33,462 nucleotides of DNA from an uncultured Oscillospiraceae bacterium (GTDB taxonomy: Bacteria; Bacillota; Clostridia; Oscillospirales; Acutalibacteraceae), in NCBI GenBank assembly GCA_900553255.1, contig USCI01000016.1, positions 1 to 33,462 of the forward strand, read 5' to 3'. The notes below the pieces were generated by a model, which did no database searches, was not told where the DNA came from, and worked only from the letters and a program-made list of their open reading frames with translations. How positions within the stretch are numbered: position 1 is the first letter of the stretch; each line of letters opens with the position of its first letter. Shown here piece after piece: positions 29,559 through 33,462 of this stretch. Both the position numbers and the translations under genes were made by a program.

Positions 29559-32500
29559 ATGGCCAGAAAGTTTAAAACCATGGATGGCAACAACGCGGCC
29601 GCACACGTATCGTATGCGTTCACCGACGTCGCCGCCATCTACCCCATCACTCCGTCTTCGGTGATGGCGGAGGAGACCGACAAATGGGCCGCTGCGGGAC
29701 AGGAAAACCTGTTCGGCCGTCCGGTTAAGGTCGCGGAAATGCAGTCGGAAGCCGGTGCGGCCGGTGCGGTGCACGGCTCGCTTGCTGCCGGTGCGCTGAC
29801 CACCACCTATACCGCTTCGCAGGGCCTGCTGCTGATGATCCCGAACATGTATAAGATCGCGGGCGAGCTGCTGCCCAACGTCATCCATGTGTCGGCGCGT
29901 GCGCTGGCCAGCCATGCGCTGTCCATCTTCGGCGACCACTCCGATATTTATGCCTGCCGCCAGACCGGCTATGCGATGCTGTGCTCCTCGAGCGTGCAGG
30001 AGGTCATGGACCTCGGCGCGGTGGCGCATCTGTCCACCATCAAGGGCCGCGTGCCGTTCCTGCACTTCTTCGACGGCTTCCGCACCTCCCACGAAATCCA
30101 GAAGATCCAGGTGTGGGACTACAAGGATCTCGCCGAGATGCTCGACTGGGATGCGGTCGAGCGCTTCCGCCAGCATGCGCTCAACCCGGATCATCCGGTG
30201 CAGCGCGGTACGGCGCAGAACCCGGATATCTTCTTCCAGTCCCGTGAAGCCTGCAACACCTATTATGAAGCGATTCCGGATGTTGTGGAATCCTACATGA
30301 ACCAGGTCAACGAGAGGATCGGCACCAACTACAAGCTGTTCAACTACTACGGCCCCCGCGACGCCAAGCGTGTGATCATTGCGATGGGTTCCGTCTGCGA
30401 GACCATCGAGGAGACGGTGGACCATCTCAACGCCGCCGGCGACAAGGTCGGCCTGATCAAGGTGCGCCTGTACCGTCCGTTCTCGGCCAAGCACCTGCTG
30501 GCCGTGATGCCGAAATCGGTGGAGTCCATCTCGGTTCTCGACCGCACCAAGGAGCCGGGTTCCATCGGCGAGCCGCTGTATCTGGATGTGTGCGCGGCGC
30601 TCAAGGGCTCCAAGTTTGAGACCGTCCCGGTGTACACCGGCCGCTACGGCCTGGGTTCCAAGGACACCACGCCGGGCCAGATCGTCGCGGTGTACCGCAA
30701 CATGGAGGCCTCCCGTCCGAAGAAGCGTTTCACCATCGGCATCGAGGACGACGTGACCAAGCTGTCGCTGAAGGTCAAGGAAAACCTCGACACCACCCCG
30801 AAGGGCACCCGCTCCTGCAAATTCTGGGGCCTGGGCTCCGACGGTACGGTCGGTGCGAACAAGAACTCCATCAAGATCATCGGCGACCATACCGATATGT
30901 ATGCGCAGGGCTATTTCGCCTATGACTCCAAGAAGTCCGGCGGCGTGACCATCTCCCACCTGCGTTTCGGTAAAAAGCCGATTAAATCCACCTATTTTGT
31001 CAGCAAGGCGGATTTCGTGGCCTGCCACAACCCGTCCTATGTCGATAAATACGACATGGTCAGCGACGTGAAGCCGGGCGGCGTGTTCCTGCTCAACTGC
31101 TCCTGGAATGCCGAGGAGCTCGAGCAGCATCTGCCGGCGGCCACCAAGCGCTATATCGCGAAGAACGACATCAAGTTCTACACCATCGACGCGACCCATC
31201 TGGCCAAGGGCCTGGGCCTCGGCAACCGCACCAACACCATCCTGCAGGCGGCTTTCTTCAAGCTCGCCAAGGTGATCCCGATCGACGATGCGGTCAAGTT
31301 CATGAAGGACGCGGCCACCAAGTCCTATTCCAAGAAGGGCGAGGCCATCGTCAAGATGAACCACGACGCGATCGAGTGCGGCGTCAAAGAGGTCAAGAAG
31401 GTTCATGTGCCGAAGGAATGGGCGAAGGCGGAGGATGCTGTGGTCGAAACCGCTGCGCTCGAGGGCCGCAAGGAACTGACCGATTATATCGAGAACGTCC
31501 TCAAGCCGGTCAACGCGCAGCAGGGCGACAAGCTGCCGGTTTCCACCTTTGTGAAGGATGCGGACGGCACCGTGCCGCTGGGCTCCTCGGCGTATGAGAA
31601 GCGCGGCATCGCGGTCGATGTGCCGTGCTGGCTGCCGGAAAACTGCATCCAGTGCAACTTCTGCTCCTATGTCTGCCCGCATGCGGTTATCCGCCCGGTG
31701 ATCCTCAGCGAGGAAGAGGCCAAGAACGCGCCGGAGGGCATGAAGATGAAGCCGGCCACCGGCCTGCCGGGATTCCAGTTCGCGATGACCGTTTCGGCGC
31801 TCGACTGCACCGGCTGCGGCTCCTGCGCGACCGTCTGCCCGGGCATGAAGGGCAACAAGGCCCTCGAGATGAAGCCGCTGGAAACCCAGCTGCCTGAAGA
31901 AGATAAATACCTCTACGGCCAGAAGCTGCCGAAGAAGGCCGAGGTCACCGAGAAGTTTAAGACTTCCACCGTCAAGGGCAGCCAGTTCCTGCAGCCGCTG
32001 CTGGAGTTCTCCGGCGCCTGCGCGGGCTGCGGCGAGACCCCGTATGCCAAGCTGATCACCCAGCTGTTCGGCGACCGGATGTATATCGCCAACGCCACCG
32101 GCTGCTCCTCGATCTGGGGCGGCTCCTCCCCGTCCACTCCGTATACCACCAACGCTGAAGGCAAGGGCCCGGCGTGGGCGAACTCGCTGTTTGAGGACAA
32201 CGCGGAGTACGGCTATGGTATGTTCCTGGGCGTGACCGCCCGCCGCAACCGCCTGGCCGATATCATGCAGAAGTTTGCGGATGCCGACCTGCCGGCCGAG
32301 TGGGGCCTGAAGGAAGCGGCCAAGGAATGGCTCGAGGGCAAGGACAACGCGGAAGCCTCCAAGGCGGCTGCTGCGAAGCTGGTGCCGGCGCTCGAAAAGG
32401 CGGTTGCGGCCGGTAACGGCGGGGAATTCGACGCGCTGTACAAGGAAGCGCTCGCGGCCAAGGATATGATGATCAAAAAGTCCTTCTGGATGTTCGGCGG

Positions 32501-33125
32501 CGACGGCTGGGCGTACGATATCGGCTTCGGCGGCGTGGACCATGTGCTCGCCTCCGGTGAGGATGTCAACGTTATGGTGTTCGATACCGAGGTGTACTCC
32601 AACACCGGCGGCCAGGCCTCCAAGGCGACCCCGACCGGCTCGGTTGCGCAGTTCGCGGCCGCCGGCAAGGTTACTAAGAAGAAGGATCTCGGCGCGATTG
32701 CGATGAGCTACGGCTATGTCTACGTCGCACAGGTCGCGATGGGCGCGGACATGAACCAGTGCCTCAAGGCGATCCAGGAAGCGGAAGCGTATCCGGGCCC
32801 GTCCCTGATCATCGCTTACGCGCCCTGCATCAACCACGGCATCAAGGGCGGCATGGGCGTTTCCCAGCTCGAAGAGAAGCGCGCGGTGGAGGCCGGCTAC
32901 TGGCACACCTATCGCTTCGACCCGCGCAAGGAAGAGTCCTTCACCCTCGACAGCAAGGCGCCGACCGCCTCGTATCGTGACTTTATCATGAACGAGGTGC
33001 GTTACAGCTCGCTGACCCGTTCCTTCCCGGAGCGTGCGGAAGTGCTGTTCGACAAGGCGGAGAAGAACGCGGTTGCGCGTTACAACCACCTGCTGCGGCT
33101 CGGTGAGCTGTACGGCAAGAAATAA
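29559..33125 (+). CDS. nifJ: Pyruvate:ferredoxin (flavodoxin) oxidoreductase
   Basis: A 1188-residue single-chain enzyme that oxidises pyruvate to acetyl-CoA and CO2 and reduces ferredoxin, central to clostridial fermentation. All domains are in order: YPITPSS (28-34) in domain I, domain II near 260-390, and domain III. The ferredoxin-like domain V has CIQCNFCSYVC (Cys696, 699, 702, 706) and CTGCGSCATVC (Cys750, 753, 756, 760). The third cluster is held by CAGC (821, 824), Cys849 and Cys1089. The thiamine diphosphate site is GDGWAYDIG near 981-989 with NTGG near 1015. The ATG has AAAGGAGG ten bases before it. Highly biased codons suggest strong expression. Confidence 0.98.
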   Translation: MARKFKTMDGNNAAAHVSYAFTDVAAIYPITPSSVMAEETDKWAAAGQENLFGRPVKVAEMQSEAGAAGAVHGSLAAGALTTTYTASQGLLLMIPNMYKIAGELLPNVIHVSARALASHALSIFGDHSDIYACRQTGYAMLCSSSVQEVMDLGAVAHLSTIKGRVPFLHFFDGFRTSHEIQKIQVWDYKDLAEMLDWDAVERFRQHALNPDHPVQRGTAQNPDIFFQSREACNTYYEAIPDVVESYMNQVNERIGTNYKLFNYYGPRDAKRVIIAMGSVCETIEETVDHLNAAGDKVGLIKVRLYRPFSAKHLLAVMPKSVESISVLDRTKEPGSIGEPLYLDVCAALKGSKFETVPVYTGRYGLGSKDTTPGQIVAVYRNMEASRPKKRFTIGIEDDVTKLSLKVKENLDTTPKGTRSCKFWGLGSDGTVGANKNSIKIIGDHTDMYAQGYFAYDSKKSGGVTISHLRFGKKPIKSTYFVSKADFVACHNPSYVDKYDMVSDVKPGGVFLLNCSWNAEELEQHLPAATKRYIAKNDIKFYTIDATHLAKGLGLGNRTNTILQAAFFKLAKVIPIDDAVKFMKDAATKSYSKKGEAIVKMNHDAIECGVKEVKKVHVPKEWAKAEDAVVETAALEGRKELTDYIENVLKPVNAQQGDKLPVSTFVKDADGTVPLGSSAYEKRGIAVDVPCWLPENCIQCNFCSYVCPHAVIRPVILSEEEAKNAPEGMKMKPATGLPGFQFAMTVSALDCTGCGSCATVCPGMKGNKALEMKPLETQLPEEDKYLYGQKLPKKAEVTEKFKTSTVKGSQFLQPLLEFSGACAGCGETPYAKLITQLFGDRMYIANATGCSSIWGGSSPSTPYTTNAEGKGPAWANSLFEDNAEYGYGMFLGVTARRNRLADIMQKFADADLPAEWGLKEAAKEWLEGKDNAEASKAAAAKLVPALEKAVAAGNGGEFDALYKEALAAKDMMIKKSFWMFGGDGWAYDIGFGGVDHVLASGEDVNVMVFDTEVYSNTGGQASKATPTGSVAQFAAAGKVTKKKDLGAIAMSYGYVYVAQVAMGADMNQCLKAIQEAEAYPGPSLIIAYAPCINHGIKGGMGVSQLEEKRAVEAGYWHTYRFDPRKEESFTLDSKAPTASYRDFIMNEVRYSSLTRSFPERAEVLFDKAEKNAVARYNHLLRLGELYGKK

Positions 33126-33462
33126 GCGCTCATCGTAATAGGAAAAGCCCTCGGATCAGGCAGGCCTGATCCGAGGGCTTTTGCGTCTATACCGGCGTGC
33201 TCAGAATCTCTTTTTGCAGCCGTTCTGCCGCCTGATCCATGCACGGCGGCCGGAGCAGAGAAGGAAATCAGAAAATAGCCCCAAACCAAACAGAATCTTC
33301 TTGGCAGTCAAAAAACGATAATGAGGGTTTTGGTTATTGAAAGTAAGTCAATCTCTTTCCACAAAGCCATTTATATGCTATACTTGTGAAAAAAACAGAA
33401 AAATGTAGGCACTGTAAAGAAAAAATGAAGAAATAGGACCCGAAAGCACAAAAAGGGTCTAA
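33126..33462 (+). other. Right-edge intergenic region
   Basis: After the terminator at 33143-33182, the sequence becomes AT-rich from about 33280. A possible promoter, TTTCCA (33356-33361), 17 bases, TATACT (33379-33384), points out of the window. I find no supported gene. The base composition differs sharply from the preceding 33 kb. Confidence 0.5.
33143..33182 (+). terminator. Terminator of the pyruvate:ferredoxin oxidoreductase gene
   Basis: A perfect 18-bp inverted repeat (33143-33160 against 33165-33182) with loop CAGG, A4 at the left base and T4 at the right. It starts 17 bases after the stop codon. Confidence 0.95.

Noticed and set aside
29556..33089. Open frame of nearly 1180 codons on the strand opposite pyruvate:ferredoxin oxidoreductase
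   Set aside because: It is an antisense shadow of strongly biased GC-ending codons. It has no ribosome binding site, shows no family motifs, and is rich in His/Arg/Gly as antisense frames are. The plus-strand protein is complete and unmistakable.
1..33462. CRISPR arrays, tRNA/rRNA genes, insertion sequences, prophage
   Set aside because: No regularly spaced repeats, cloverleaf-like tRNA ends, rRNA segments, transposase or phage genes were recognised on either strand.

Overview
The window is GC-rich chromosomal DNA from a low-redox Firmicute, most likely an anaerobic Clostridia lineage of the Oscillospiraceae/Ruminococcaceae kind. The evidence is the Firmicute gene order rimP-nusA-ylxR-ylxQ-infB-rbfA-nrnA-truB-ribF, a short NusA without C-terminal acidic repeats, rubrerythrin, a single-chain pyruvate:ferredoxin oxidoreductase, AGGAGG-type ribosome binding sites and sigma-A promoters. 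The species cannot be named from sequence alone. I see no tRNA, rRNA, CRISPR array, insertion sequence or prophage. The window looks like core chromosome with small accessory modules.

Layout. Positions 1-2730 hold a HxlR-type regulator divergent from a degenerate metallo-beta-lactamase-like protein, followed by an ADP-ribosylglycohydrolase. Positions 2761-6322 are a minus-strand run: a UroD-like methyltransferase, a membrane-anchored metallophosphoesterase, a cytosolic polysaccharide deacetylase, a 57-residue orphan and rubrerythrin. Alanine racemase (6560-7714) follows a perfect consensus promoter. Positions 7782-16890 are the nusA-infB translation/transcription operon. It ends in truB and an unusual ribF whose product carries an extra C-terminal HAD phosphatase domain.

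Positions 16909-23547 are a cell-surface block. It holds an orphan membrane protein and a minus-strand operon (VTC-type polyphosphate polymerase domain, DUF4956 membrane protein, carbohydrate-binding beta-helix lipoprotein). An OmpR/PhoB-type response regulator and sensor kinase are transcribed divergently from that operon. The space between the two operons contains two pairs of 11-bp-period direct repeats, placed as response-regulator boxes for both.

Positions 23696-26827 are a second regulatory module: ECF-like sigma factor, probable anti-sigma factor, von Willebrand A lipoprotein and a small membrane protein. The window closes with an 86-residue orphan, a CNNM/CorC-type CBS-domain membrane protein and, divergently, pyruvate:ferredoxin oxidoreductase.

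The best candidates for something little described are the three-domain RibF-HAD protein, which joins flavin synthesis to a phosphatase in one chain, and the VTC/DUF4956/carbohydrate-binding operon with its linked two-component system and paired direct-repeat operators.
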